This document shows positions 1 to 9,800 of a stretch of DNA of 64,000 bases, one piece after another (the stretch's first letter is position 1; each line of letters starts with the position of its first letter). Position numbers and translations under genes: made by a program. The stretch comes from Agrococcus jejuensis (GTDB lineage Bacteria > Actinomycetota > Actinomycetes > Actinomycetales > Microbacteriaceae): positions 2,418,001 through 2,482,000 of the forward strand of contig NZ_LT629695.1 of assembly GCF_900099705.1 (NCBI RefSeq). The letters run 5' to 3'. The notes under the pieces are model-generated. The model saw only the letters and a list, made by a program, of their open reading frames with translations. It did not search any database and was not told where the DNA came from.

Positions 1-2
1 TC

Positions 3-866
3 GCGGGCGGCGTCACGACCGTCAACGTCAACCCGGGCTCCGGCAACCCCATCGGCGGCCTCGCCACGACGCTGCACACGCACGGTCGCATCGTCGACCG
101 CATGGTGCTGCGCGAGCCCGCAGGCCTGAAGTCGGCGCTCGGCGAGAACCCGAAGCGCGTGTACGGCGAGCGCAAGCAGACGCCGTCGACGCGCCTCGGC
201 ACGGCGAAGGTCATCCGCGAGGCGTTCGTCGCGGCGCAGAACTACCTGCGCAAGCACGCCGACCCCGACACGACGGCCGACGTCGACCTCACGCACGAGG
301 CGATCGCCAAGGTGCTGCGCCGCGAGATCCCGTGGCGCCAGCACGCGCACCGCGCCGACGACATCGTCACGGCCGTGCGCATCGCCGAGGAGTTCGGCTA
401 CGACCTCGTCATCGACCACGGCACCGAGGCGCACGTCGTCGCCGACCTGCTGGCCGAGCGGAACATCCCCGTGCTCATCGGCCCGCTCTTCACGACGAAG
501 TCGAAGATGGAGCTGCGCGGCCGATCGATCGCGAACCCCGGCAAGCTGGCCAAGGCGGGCGTCGAGATCTCGATCATCACCGACCACCCCGTCATCCCCA
601 TCTCGTTCCTCGTGCACCAGGCGTCGCTCGCGGTGCGCGAGGGCCTCGACCGCGAGACGGCGCTGCGCTCGATCACGATCAACCCGTCGAAGGCGCTCGG
701 CGTCGCGCACGAGGTGGGCTCGCTCGAGGTCGGCAAGCGCGCCGACGTCGTGGTGTGGGACGGCGACTGGATGGACCCGATGGCGCGACCCTCGCTCGTG
801 CTCATCGACGGTGCCGAGGTGTACCGCCGCGAGGATGGCGTCGAGACGATCGCTCCGCGCTCGTGA
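3..866 (+). CDS. Amidohydrolase family protein, C-terminal part
   Basis: The frame is open from the window edge, so only the last 287 residues of the protein are visible. They fit the C-terminal half of a metal-dependent amidohydrolase of the imidazolonepropionase-like type. The visible part opens with a glycine/asparagine-rich stretch (VNVNPGSGNPIGG). The segment ITDHPVIP carries the Asp usually found late in the TIM barrel. The NPSKALG...GSLEVGKRADVVVWD end is the classic return to the beta-sandwich that closes these enzymes. The N-terminal metal-binding histidines lie outside the window, so the substrate cannot be named. The stop overlaps the next gene's GTG start by four bases (GTGA), suggesting translational coupling with the exporter downstream. 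Confidence 0.85.
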   Translation, partial: AGGVTTVNVNPGSGNPIGGLATTLHTHGRIVDRMVLREPAGLKSALGENPKRVYGERKQTPSTRLGTAKVIREAFVAAQNYLRKHADPDTTADVDLTHEAIAKVLRREIPWRQHAHRADDIVTAVRIAEEFGYDLVIDHGTEAHVVADLLAERNIPVLIGPLFTTKSKMELRGRSIANPGKLAKAGVEISIITDHPVIPISFLVHQASLAVREGLDRETALRSITINPSKALGVAHEVGSLEVGKRADVVVWDGDWMDPMARPSLVLIDGAEVYRREDGVETIAPRS

Positions 867-2089
867 CGGCCGTCACGCATCCCGGCGATCTGCTCACGCG
901 CCGTAGGCGCGTCGCGACCATCGTCGTGCTGGGCCTGCTCACGGCGCTCGGCCCGTTCACGATCGACCTGTACCTGCCGGCCTTCCCCGTGCTCGCCGAC
1001 GATCTCGGCGCGACGGATGGGCAGGTGCAGCTGACGCTCGCCGCGACGACGCTCGGCTTCGCGCTCGGCCAGCTCGTGCTGGGCCCGCTGAGCGACCGCA
1101 TCGGCCGGCGCTGGCCGCTCGTCGCGACGTCGACGCTGCACGTGCTCACGTCGATCGCGATCGCGGTCGCGCCGAACGTCGAGGTGCTCACGGTGCTGCG
1201 CGTGCTGCAGGGCCTCGGTGCCGCGGGCGGTGCGGTCGTCGCGATGGCGATGGTGCGCGACCTGTTCTCGGGCCGCTCGCTCGTCGTCTACCTCTCGCGG
1301 CTCGCGCTCATCATGGGCCTCGCCCCCATCCTCGCGCCGGTCATCGGCTCGTGGCTGCTCGAGGTCACGCAGTGGCGCGGCATCTTCTGGGTGCTCGCGC
1401 TGTACGGCGCGATCGTGATCCTGCTCGTCGCGACGCTGCTGCGCGAGACGCTGCCGCCCGAGCGTCGCCTGCGGATGGGGTCGGGCACGCTCGGCAGCTA
1501 CCGCCGCGTGCTGGGCGACCGCCGCTTCGTGGGCGTCGCGATCATCGGCTCGGCCGGGTTCGCGGGCATCTTCTCGTACCTGTCGACGTCGCCGCTGCTG
1601 CTGCAGGAGGTCTACGGGCTGAGCGCGACGGAGTTCGGCGCCGTGTTCGCCGTGTGCTCGGTGGGCGTCTTCATCGGCGTGCAGACGTCGTCGCGGCTCG
1701 CGACGCGCTTCGGCCCGCAGTGGGTGCTCGCGTGGTCGACGGCCGGCATGGTCGTCGCCGCCATCCTCATGCTCGTGCTCGACCGCTCGGGCCTCGGCCT
1801 TGCGGGCTTCATCCCGGCGATGGTCACGTTCACGCTGTCGTTCGGCCTCACGATGCCGTGCGTGCAGGTGCTCGCGCTCGTCGAGCACGGCAGCGAGGCC
1901 GGCACGGCCGCGTCGCTCATCGGTGCGTCGAACATGCTGCTCGCGAGCATCGTCGGCGGCGTCATCGGCAACTTCGCCGTGCACGACGCCGTGCCGATGG
2001 GCGCGGTCATGCTGGGCGGCGGCCTGCTGGCGACGCTGTCGCTGTGGCTGCTCGTGCGCCCGCGCACCGTGCCTGCGCTCGTCGACTGA
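863..2089 (+). CDS. Bcr/CflA-type MFS drug efflux transporter
   Basis: A 408-residue inner-membrane transporter of the major facilitator superfamily with about 12 hydrophobic segments. The opening, with LGPFTIDLYLPAFP in the first membrane helix, and the loop GPLSDRIGRR (MFS motif A) after helix 2 are typical of Bcr/CflA drug:proton antiporters. The GTG start overlaps the upstream stop. Upstream in-frame ATG codons would run through the amidohydrolase coding region, so I reject them. The drug or metabolite exported is unknown. The coupling to an amidohydrolase may mean it exports that enzyme's product, but this is only inference. A strong hairpin follows the stop codon. Confidence 0.9.
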   Translation: MTAVTHPGDLLTRRRRVATIVVLGLLTALGPFTIDLYLPAFPVLADDLGATDGQVQLTLAATTLGFALGQLVLGPLSDRIGRRWPLVATSTLHVLTSIAIAVAPNVEVLTVLRVLQGLGAAGGAVVAMAMVRDLFSGRSLVVYLSRLALIMGLAPILAPVIGSWLLEVTQWRGIFWVLALYGAIVILLVATLLRETLPPERRLRMGSGTLGSYRRVLGDRRFVGVAIIGSAGFAGIFSYLSTSPLLLQEVYGLSATEFGAVFAVCSVGVFIGVQTSSRLATRFGPQWVLAWSTAGMVVAAILMLVLDRSGLGLAGFIPAMVTFTLSFGLTMPCVQVLALVEHGSEAGTAASLIGASNMLLASIVGGVIGNFAVHDAVPMGAVMLGGGLLATLSLWLLVRPRTVPALVD

Positions 2090-2110
2090 CGCGGCGCCGC
2101 CGCAGCCATC

Positions 2111-2157
2111 ACGCACGAGGCGCCCGCGACCGAGCAGGTCGCGGGCGCCTCGTGCGT
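2111..2157. terminator. Bidirectional hairpin, 21-bp perfect stem
   Basis: Arms 2111-2131 and 2137-2157 are perfectly complementary around a GAGCA loop. The hairpin sits between the convergent MFS gene and LuxR regulator gene. It has no T-tract, as is common for actinobacterial terminators, and can fold in either transcript. Confidence 0.8.
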
Positions 2158-2161
2158 GTCG

Positions 2162-4450
2162 TCAGCGGCTGACGGCGAGCGCCGAGCGCTCGGGCACGCC
2201 GAGCTCGGCCATGACGGCGCGCGAACGGGAGCGCACGGTGCCGAGCGGCAGGTCGAGGAGCTGCGAGATCTGCAGGTCGGTGAGGCCCGCGGAGGCGAGG
2301 CCGAGGATGTCGCGGTCGATCCACGAGCGGCTGCCGCGCAGCGCGCGCCGCGACGCGACGAGGCTCGTCTCGAGGTCGTCGGCGAGGCGTGCCGCCGCCG
2401 TGTCGCCGCCGAGCGCGGCGGCGACGTCGAGCAGGCGGCGCGTGAGGGCGGCGTGGCGTGCGGAGACGATGCCGGATGCGGCGTGCACGAGCATGCCGGC
2501 GTCGCGGTGGCGCGCGGCGGTCGCGAGCACGTGCAGCGCGCGCAGCACGGGCGTGAGGAGGCGCACGTCGATGTCGGAGACGTCGGGCACGGTGTCGCCG
2601 AGGCGCGCGTGGAGCGCGGCTGCGGCGATGCGCAGCGGCACGTGGGCCGGCACGCCGGCGTCGGCGAGGGCGGCGCAGCGGCCGAGGGTCGCGCGGGCGG
2701 CGTCGCCGTCCACGTGCTCGGCGGCGGCGACGATCTCGGCGACGTGGCCGGAGACGACGAGCAGCGTGGCGCCGGCGGCGTCGCGCACGGCCTCGGGGCC
2801 GCGGTGCAGTGCGTCGGTCGCGGCGATCGCGAGCTGCCTGGGCGCCTCGTCTGGCAGGTCGCGCAGCATCGACTCGGCGACGTGCGCATGCTCGGGCAGG
2901 CCGTCCTCGGCGACGCGCGAGATGAGCGCGAAGGCGATGGCGGCGGAGTCGTCGGTCGTCGCGGCGGTCTCGACGATGCGGTCGAGCGCGTTGTCGAGCA
3001 GCGGCAGCGGCGGCAGCGCGACGGCGCGGGCGGCCATGCGCGTCTCGGCGATGGCGCGACCGGCGGCCGAGAGCATCGTGCGCGTCCAGTCCTGCACGTG
3101 GCCCACGACGCCGTGCACGCCGTCGGCGGCGGCGATGACGCCGCGGGCGTCGCCGCGGAAGGCGGCGTCGGCGGCGAGCAGGCCGTAGGCGCGCACGCTC
3201 ACGAGCGGGTCGCCGCCCACGAGCGCGGCCTGGGCGGCGAGCGCGACGGTGGCGTGGTCGCCGGCCTCGAGCGCGACCTGCGCGCGGGCGAGCTCGCCGA
3301 TGCGCCGCAGGCGAGCGCCGAACTCGGCGTGCGGCGGCAGCAGGTCGACGAGGTCGCTGCCCACCGACTCCGGGGCGAGCACGGAGGCCGTGATCGTGAA
3401 GGCGACGAGCCTCGTCGAGAAGTCGTCGAAGCCTGCGGCGTGCGCGTCGTGGATGAGCGGCGCGGCGACGGCGATCTCACCCTCGGAGATCGCGGCGAGC
3501 ATCGTCGGCAGCGTCTCGGGGTCGAGGGTCGCGGCGATGGATGCGGCGTCGCGCGCGCAGGTCGAGAGGCTGCGGCCCACGAGGGTGCAGGCGGCGATCG
3601 CCGCGATGCGTGCGCGGGTGGCGGTGGAGGTGCTGAGCCTGCCGGCCTCGATGGCGCGGTGCGCGGCGATGTACTCGCTCACGGTGCCGGCGTCGCGGCG
3701 CGACCAGCCGTCGGCGATGTCGGCGAGGATCGCGAGGCTGCGCTCGTCGGGCCGCTGCGTGAGCGGCGTGCGCAGGATCGCAGGGACGACGAGCGCGCCG
3801 GCGACCTCGTCGACGATGCCGACGTGCAGCAGGGCGTCGACGGTCTCCTGGCCGAGGTGGTCGACGGCGCGGGCGACGCGGATGCCGTGGATGGCCGCGA
3901 TGGTCTCGGCGGCGCTGCGCAGCTCGGGCTCGAGCGCGCGCACGATCGCGGCGGCGGCTGCGCCGGCGCGGCGGGGGCGGTCGGGGCGGAGGCGGTCGTC
4001 GAGCAGGGCTGCGGCGAGCAGCGGGTAGCCGCGCGACTGGGCGTGGATGAGGCTGCGGCCGATGGCGCCGAGCCAGTCGGGGCGGAGGCCCGCGCGGGCG
4101 AGGCGGTCGTCGGCGAGCCGGTCGAACTGCCTGCGGGTGAGGCGGCCGAGGCGCACGACCATGACGGAGCACTCGTCGGGCTCCGGCAGGGTCACGGAGC
4201 GGCGGGTGTCGAGCGAGTCGTCGTCGGAGAGCACCGTCTGGGTGTCGCCGCCCGGCCCTGCGCTGCGCATGGGAAGGAAGGCGATGCTGCCGGACCCGGG
4301 GGTGCGCAGCTTCGTGTGCGTGACGCGGCGGCGCACGGCCTCCGAGCCGAGCAGCGGGTGCCCGACGAGCACGACGCGCCTGCCGGCGTCGACGGCCTCG
4401 AGGATGCGTGTGCAGTCGTCGTGCCGTCCGAGTGGGTCCACCGTGCGCAT
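2162..4450 (-). CDS. Large LuxR-family regulator with degenerate NTPase region
   Basis: A 762-residue protein. Its last ~60 residues form a LuxR-type helix-turn-helix (GLTDLQISQLLDLPLGTVRSR). The size and the opening (LGRHDDCTRILEAVDAGRRVVLVGHP) resemble LAL/STAND regulators. The P-loop expected near residues 30-38 reads GHPLLGSE, so the essential Lys and Ser/Thr are gone, and no Walker B acidic run is visible. The middle is Ala-rich and helical, like the repeat arm of LAL proteins. I chose ATG 4450 because GGGAG lies 6 nt upstream; longer forms run back across the divergent promoter. It is divergent from the HerA-like ATPase gene, and TTCGA-core inverted repeats lie between the two. The ligand and target genes are unknown; it may regulate itself and its neighbour. 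Confidence 0.8.
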   Translation of the reverse strand: MRTVDPLGRHDDCTRILEAVDAGRRVVLVGHPLLGSEAVRRRVTHTKLRTPGSGSIAFLPMRSAGPGGDTQTVLSDDDSLDTRRSVTLPEPDECSVMVVRLGRLTRRQFDRLADDRLARAGLRPDWLGAIGRSLIHAQSRGYPLLAAALLDDRLRPDRPRRAGAAAAAIVRALEPELRSAAETIAAIHGIRVARAVDHLGQETVDALLHVGIVDEVAGALVVPAILRTPLTQRPDERSLAILADIADGWSRRDAGTVSEYIAAHRAIEAGRLSTSTATRARIAAIAACTLVGRSLSTCARDAASIAATLDPETLPTMLAAISEGEIAVAAPLIHDAHAAGFDDFSTRLVAFTITASVLAPESVGSDLVDLLPPHAEFGARLRRIGELARAQVALEAGDHATVALAAQAALVGGDPLVSVRAYGLLAADAAFRGDARGVIAAADGVHGVVGHVQDWTRTMLSAAGRAIAETRMAARAVALPPLPLLDNALDRIVETAATTDDSAAIAFALISRVAEDGLPEHAHVAESMLRDLPDEAPRQLAIAATDALHRGPEAVRDAAGATLLVVSGHVAEIVAAAEHVDGDAARATLGRCAALADAGVPAHVPLRIAAAALHARLGDTVPDVSDIDVRLLTPVLRALHVLATAARHRDAGMLVHAASGIVSARHAALTRRLLDVAAALGGDTAAARLADDLETSLVASRRALRGSRSWIDRDILGLASAGLTDLQISQLLDLPLGTVRSRSRAVMAELGVPERSALAVSR

Positions 4451-4534
4451 AGCTGCTCCCGTCACCTGCGCTCGTCGACGGGCGATCGGTCGGTCGGCGT
4501 CTGGGTCGGTGACGCGTCTGGCCGGGCGCTCGCC

Positions 4535-4551
4535 GTCGAAGAATCTTCGAC
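4535..4551. promoter_or_regulatory. Inverted repeat, possible operator
   Basis: Arms GTCGAAGA and TCTTCGAC flank a single A. This is the first of three TTCGA-core inverted repeats in the divergent promoter of the LuxR regulator and the HerA-like gene. The same 17-mer with one mismatch recurs inside the HerA-like gene at 4960-4976. Confidence 0.5.
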
Positions 4552-4578
4552 TTCGGGCAGGATACCCCGCGGGTCGGT

Positions 4579-4595
4579 CGTTCGACCGTCGAACG
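4579..4595. promoter_or_regulatory. Inverted repeat, possible operator
   Basis: CGTTCGAC and GTCGAACG flank a single C. It shares the TTCGA core with the repeat 44 bases upstream. A weaker third copy (CGAAC-GCT-GTTCG) lies at 4625-4637. The even spacing and shared core suggest a dimeric regulator binding in tandem, plausibly the adjacent LuxR protein. Confidence 0.45.
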
Positions 4596-4737
4596 ATGAA
4601 ATCCTCTATCGGTGGGGGACAAGCCGAACGCTGTTCGACGTGCGCAAGGATGCTGCATCGTGCGCAGCATCCATGCGCGCGAGGCTCGCGCTGCACGACC
4701 CCGTGCGCGACGGCCCCGTGCACGCCAGGATGGATGC

Positions 4738-6582
4738 ATGAGCGACGAGCTGGAGGCCGCGCGCGCGGCCGTCGAGGAGGCGAGGCGGGCCCAAGCGGCG
4801 GCCGAGGAGCGGTTGCGAGCCATGGAGGCGGCGAGCGCGCCCGCCCCCGACGAGGGTGCTCCAGTGGGCTCCGAGACCACGGAGGGGACTGCATCGCCGG
4901 TGGGGAATGCCGAGGCTCCGGCGACCGAGGCGCCGAACCCGGCGGCGCCCGTCGACCCAGTCGAGGAATCTTCGACCGCTCCGGCCGATCGCCCCGCGGC
5001 CCCGACGGGCCCCCTCGGCCAGGCCGCCGTCGACGCCATCCGTGCCGGCTACGCCTTCGAGGGCGCCGCCCTCGAGCTCGGTGCCCTCGTCAACGGCGAC
5101 GCCGACCCGTCGACGCCCATCCGCATCCCGCTCGGCATGCTCAACCGGCACGGGCTCGTCGCAGGAGCCACCGGCACGGGCAAGACGAAGACGCTGCAGG
5201 TGCTCGTCGAGCAGCTCTCGGCCGCCGGCGTGCCGGTGTTCGCCGCCGACATCAAGGGCGACCTCTCCGGCATCGCGACACCCGGCGCCTCGAGCGCGAA
5301 GCTGCTCGAGCGCACCGCGGGCATCGGCCAGGACTGGCAGCCGCTCGCCGCCCCCGTCGAGTACTTCTCGCTCGGCGGCCAGGGCATCGGCGTGCCCATC
5401 CGCGCCACCGTCACGGGCTTCGGTCCGACGATGCTCGCGAAGGTGCTCGGCCTCAACGACACGCAGGAGTCGAGCCTCGGCATCCTCTTCGCCTACGCCG
5501 ACCGGCAGGGCCTGCCGCTGCTCGACCTCAAGGACCTGCGCGAGCTGCTGCTGTGGCTCACGGGCGACGAGGGCAAGGGCGAGCTGCGCGAGCTCGGCGG
5601 CATCTCGCCCCAGACGGCAGGCGTCATCCTGCGCGAGCTCACGGCGTTCGCCGAGCAGGGCGCCGAGCGGTTCTTCGGCGAGCCCGAGATCGACGTCGCC
5701 GAGCTGCTGCGCACCGCGCCCGACGGCCGTGGCCTCGTGAGCCTGCTCGAGGTGCCCGGCGTCGCCGACCAGCCGCAGCTGTTCTCCACCTTCCTCATGT
5801 GGCTGCTCGCAGAGCTCTTCGAGACGCTGCCCGAGGTGGGCGACCCCGAGAAGCCGCGCCTCGTGTTCTTCTTCGACGAGGCGCACCTCCTCTTCAAGGA
5901 CGCGTCGAAGGAGTTCCTCTCGTCGATCACGCAGACCGTGCGCCTCATCCGCTCGAAGGGCGTCGGCATCGTCTTCGTCACGCAGACGCCGAAGGACGTG
6001 CCCTCCGACGTGCTCGCGCAGCTCGGCTCCCGCGTGCAGCACCAGCTGCGCGCCCACACGCCCGACGACGAGAAGGCGCTGCGCTCGACGGTGCGCACGT
6101 ACCCGAAGAGCGACTACGACCTGCAGGAGGTGCTCACGAGCCTCGGCACGGGCGAGGCGATCGTGACGGTCATGGACGAGCGCGGCGTCCCGACGCCCGT
6201 CGCGTGGACGCGCCTGCGCGCGCCGCAGGGGTCGATGGACCCGACGCCCGAGGCGCAGATGCAGGCCGCGGTCGCGTCGTCGCCGCTGCAGGCCCGGTAC
6301 GGCGAGGCCGTCGACCGCGAGTCGGCGTACGAGATCCTCGCGAAGCGGCTCGAGGAGACGCAGGCCGTCGCCGCGAAGGCCGACGCCGATGCTGCAGCCG
6401 CGAAGGCGGCGAAGGAGCACGAGGCCGAGGCTCGCAGGCTCGAGCAGCAGGCATCGCGCAACCGCAAGGCGTCCCAGCAGGCCGCGAAGGACAACCCCGT
6501 CGTGCAGGCGATCCGCTCGCGCACGGGCCAGACGATCATCCGCGAGATCGTGCGCGGCATCTTCGGCACCCGCCGCCGCTGA
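4738..6582 (+). CDS. HerA-like ATPase, DUF853 family
   Basis: A 614-residue protein of the bacterial HerA/YjgR-like ATPase family, probably a hexameric DNA-translocating motor. Residues 1-33 form a short coiled coil rich in Ala/Glu/Arg. A Pro/Ala-rich linker runs to about residue 90. The ATPase follows, with Walker A GATGTGKT at 143-150 and Walker B LVFFFDEAH near 378-386. VTQTPKDVPSDVLAQLGSR is the typical sensor region. The C-terminal ~50 residues are again charged and helical. ATG 4738 has AGGA seven bases upstream. The exact cellular role of DUF853 proteins is unsettled. The linker carries a copy of the operator-like 17-mer and needs a rare TCT serine codon to do so. Confidence 0.88.
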   Translation: MSDELEAARAAVEEARRAQAAAEERLRAMEAASAPAPDEGAPVGSETTEGTASPVGNAEAPATEAPNPAAPVDPVEESSTAPADRPAAPTGPLGQAAVDAIRAGYAFEGAALELGALVNGDADPSTPIRIPLGMLNRHGLVAGATGTGKTKTLQVLVEQLSAAGVPVFAADIKGDLSGIATPGASSAKLLERTAGIGQDWQPLAAPVEYFSLGGQGIGVPIRATVTGFGPTMLAKVLGLNDTQESSLGILFAYADRQGLPLLDLKDLRELLLWLTGDEGKGELRELGGISPQTAGVILRELTAFAEQGAERFFGEPEIDVAELLRTAPDGRGLVSLLEVPGVADQPQLFSTFLMWLLAELFETLPEVGDPEKPRLVFFFDEAHLLFKDASKEFLSSITQTVRLIRSKGVGIVFVTQTPKDVPSDVLAQLGSRVQHQLRAHTPDDEKALRSTVRTYPKSDYDLQEVLTSLGTGEAIVTVMDERGVPTPVAWTRLRAPQGSMDPTPEAQMQAAVASSPLQARYGEAVDRESAYEILAKRLEETQAVAAKADADAAAAKAAKEHEAEARRLEQQASRNRKASQQAAKDNPVVQAIRSRTGQTIIREIVRGIFGTRRR

Positions 6583-6606
6583 GCCGGCGGTCGCCCCGAA
6601 CGCGAC

Positions 6607-6636
6607 GATGCGCGGCACCCGAGGGTGCCGCGCATC
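6607..6636. terminator. Hairpin between HerA-like gene and tRNA-Ser
   Basis: Two 13-base arms (6607-6619 and 6624-6636) pair perfectly around CGAG. It can end both the HerA-like transcript and the tRNA-Ser transcript running the other way. No T-tract. Confidence 0.7.
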
Positions 6637-6647
6637 GCGTCGTGCTG

Positions 6648-6732
6648 CGGAGGATGGGGGATTCGAACCCCCGAGGGCTTGCACCCAACACGCTTTCCAA
6701 GCGTGCGCCATAGGCCACTAGGCGAATCCTCC
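6648..6732 (-). tRNA. tRNA-Ser (anticodon GGA)
   Basis: The 85-nt cloverleaf has acceptor stem GGAGGAT/ATCCTCC and anticodon stem CACGC/GCGTG around loop TTGGAAA, giving anticodon GGA. It has a long variable arm as expected for serine, and T-arm GGGGG-TTCGAAT-CCCCC. The discriminator is G. CCA is not encoded. Confidence 0.95.
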
Positions 6733-6791
6733 AGCGTGGCCGCGAGGCCAACCCCGCAAGTCTAGCCCGACGCGGCGGGTGCGAACGCCGA

Positions 6792-6819
6792 AGGGGCGGG
6801 ATCTCGCGATCCCGCCCCT
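6792..6819 (-). terminator. Terminator of the subtilisin gene
   Basis: Twelve-base arms AGGGGCGGGATC/GATCCCGCCCCT around TCGC, 16 bases after the protease stop codon. Confidence 0.8.
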
Positions 6820-6835
6820 CCTGCGTGCGATGCGA

Positions 6836-9800
6836 CTAGCCGCAGATCGTGTAGCTCTCCGCACCGGCGCCCAGCGATGCCGAGTCACCCATGAAGTACA
6901 CGTCGGGCTGGCCGAGGCGCAGGCTCTCGCTGATGAGCTCCGACGGCACGCACTCGGGTCGCACCACGTAGAGCGGTGCGTCCATCGCACCCGCGAGGGC
7001 GGATGCCGAGAGCGCGTCGGGGAACTTCAGCCCGCTGGCCACGAACATGGTGTCGGCCGAGTCGAACACGTGCTCGTTGATGTAGACGCCCGTGAGGAAC
7101 CGGTCCGCGCCGGCTGCGCGGTAGGGGTTCATCACGGCGTTCACGAGGTCGCGGTAGATGCCGTCGCTCACGGATGCCGAGCTGCCGGCCACGAGCGTCT
7201 GGGTGACGCCGAGGTCCTGCAGCGTGGCGAGCGTGGCGCCGTCGAGCGCCGAGAGCTGACCGTCGATGAGGATGACGGGAGCATCCATCGAGCCCGCGGC
7301 CGCGCCGGCCGTGAGGGCGTCGGGGAAGTTGCGCCCCGTCGCGAGGAACGCGGTGCCCGCGCCCTCGCCGAAGGCGTACTCCGCCACGAGGCGCGACGTC
7401 TCGAATCGGTCGGCGCCGCCGATGCGGTCGACCGTCTCGACGCCGTCGATGTCGCCCACCTGGGTCTCGACCGCGGCCGACACCGAGGGCGTGCCGCCCA
7501 CGATCACGACGCGGCTCGCACCGAGTCGCTCGATCTCGGCGACGATCGACGCCGGCGTGGTCTCCGGACGCGTGAGGAGCAGCGGGCCGCCCTCGTACGC
7601 CGCGGCGGGACCGGCAGCGAGGCCGTCGGGGTAGTTGACGCCGCTCGCGAGGTAGACGACGTCGGCACCCTCGGGGTAGCCGAGCTGCGAGGCGGCCACG
7701 GCCGTCTCGAAGCGGTCGCCGCCCGCGATGCGCTCGGGCGCCGGGATCGTCGCCTCGCCCGTCGTGATGCGCACGTAGGTGCGCACCGCGTCGGTCGTGT
7801 CGTACGTCACGGCTCCGAGGAACGCACCGTCGAGCGGAGCGTCGGCCCACGAGACCTCGTAGGACGACTGCGCCGACTGCGTCACGGGCAGCGTGGTCGG
7901 GTCGACCTCGAAGTTGCCGATGCCGCCGGAGGTGAGCACCGATGCCACGTCGAGCGTGAAGGCGGTGGTCGCACCGTTCGAGGCGTAGACCGTCACCTGG
8001 GCGACCCACGTGCCGGGCGTCGGGTCCTCGATGAGCAGCTGCTCGTCTGCGGATCCGGTCGCGGCCTCGTAGAGCTCGACCGCGGAGCCGCCCTGGAGGC
8101 GAGCCACGACGAGGTCGAGGTCGGAGGCGTCGTCGGCGCTGTCGAGGTCGAAGTCGAGCGCGAGCTCGCCCTCGCCGACCGTGAACCCGTACTGGCGGAA
8201 CTGGCCAGCGGCGGCGGAGCCCGCACCGAGCTCCTCGTACGGGAACAGACCCTCGGCGCCGAGGCCGATCTCGCCGGTGATGCCCGACGTGACCGTCACG
8301 GGGGCGACGCCGGCGGTGCCGGAGCCCTCGATCCACTGCGGCGCGTCGACGCTGACCGGGTAGACCGCGATCGGCGAGCGAGCCTCGTGCTCGGCGCTGG
8401 CCCACGTGAGCGAGCCGGTCGTCCACGCGTCGGTCGGGGCGCCCGCCTGCACCGTGAACGACACGGTGTAGGTGAGCTCCTGGCCGGCGGCCGTGAAGTC
8501 GAGCGTCGTCGGGCTGACGACGGCGTCGACGCCCTCGGGCGCGTCGATCGTGACGGCGTACGAGCCGGGCTCGAGCGCCGTGAGCGATCGCGTGACCGTC
8601 TGCGTGCCCGCGAGCGAGCCGATGCCGATCGACGGGATGTTCAGGTCGCTCGGGTCGATCGCAGCGCCGATCCACTCGTCAGGCAGCTCGTAGCCGACGC
8701 CGCGCAGGTAGCCGTACCAGTCCTCGAGCCCGTTGGCGTAGTAGACGCCGGGGTCGAGGAAGTCGGCCGTGTTCACGAAGCCGGCGCCCTGGGCGAACCA
8801 GTCCTGGTTGGGCGAGCCGTCGGCGTTCACCGTGTCGGTCGCGGTCGTCATGAGCGCCGACTTGACCTCGGCGACGGACGCGAGCGGGTGGGCGCCGAGG
8901 TAGACGGCTGCGAGGCCCGCGACGTGCGGAGCGGCCATCGAGGTGCCCGAGAGGAAGCGGAACGTGGGCGCCTCGCCCTCGCCGTTCGGACCGGCGGCGA
9001 TGATGCCGGTGCCGGGGGCGGCGATGTCGGGCTTGATCACGTCGTTGCCGTCGGCCTCGACCGGGCCGCGCGACGACGAGGCGGCCACGATGGGCGCCGC
9101 CGTGTCGATGCCCGACGAGTTGCCGGCCGTGAACGACACCGTCTGCGACGGGTCGGCCTGCGCGACGGCGAGCACGGCTGCGTAGTACGCCGCGTCGATG
9201 TGCACCGTCGGGACCGCGTGGTCGTCGAGGTCGATCGAGTTCGGCGTCGGGTTGCCGAGGATCATGCCGATGCCGCCTGCGGCCTCGACGACCTCCGACT
9301 TCTCGACGCGCGCGTTGTTGCCGCGGTCGCAGAGCACGATGGTGCCCGGGTCGACGGTCGCGAGCGAGCCGGGGAGGCAGAGGGCCGCGTTGGCAGCCGA
9401 GGCGCCCGCCGCAGGGATGTCGCCCGCGTAGACGAGCGTGCCGGTGAAGGGCTCGGCGTCCTCGGCCATGTCGACCGTGATCGACGCACCGGGGATGAGC
9501 GTGCCGTCCTCGAGCTCGATCGTCGCCTCGTAGTTCGGGATCGTCGTGTTGGCGACGGTCGCGTACCAGGGGGAGGCGTGGTCGAGGGTCGTGGCGCCGG
9601 GGCCCGAGTTGCCGGCCGAGGCCGACGTGAAGATGCCGGCGGCCGCTGCGCCCAGGAAGGCCTGGTCGTAGGGCTCGAAGACGGATGCGGCTGCGCCGCC
9701 GCCGATCGAGAAGTTGATGACGTCGACGCCGTCGGCGGTCGCGGCCTCGATGCCCTGCATGAGGTCGGTGCCCGAGCAGCCGTCGTCGGTCGTCACGGCC

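Noticed and set aside
2156..4741. Long open frame on the + strand opposite the LuxR gene
   Set aside because: Gly/Ala/Arg/Val/Glu-rich translation with no domain pattern; a shadow of GC-rich coding on the other strand.
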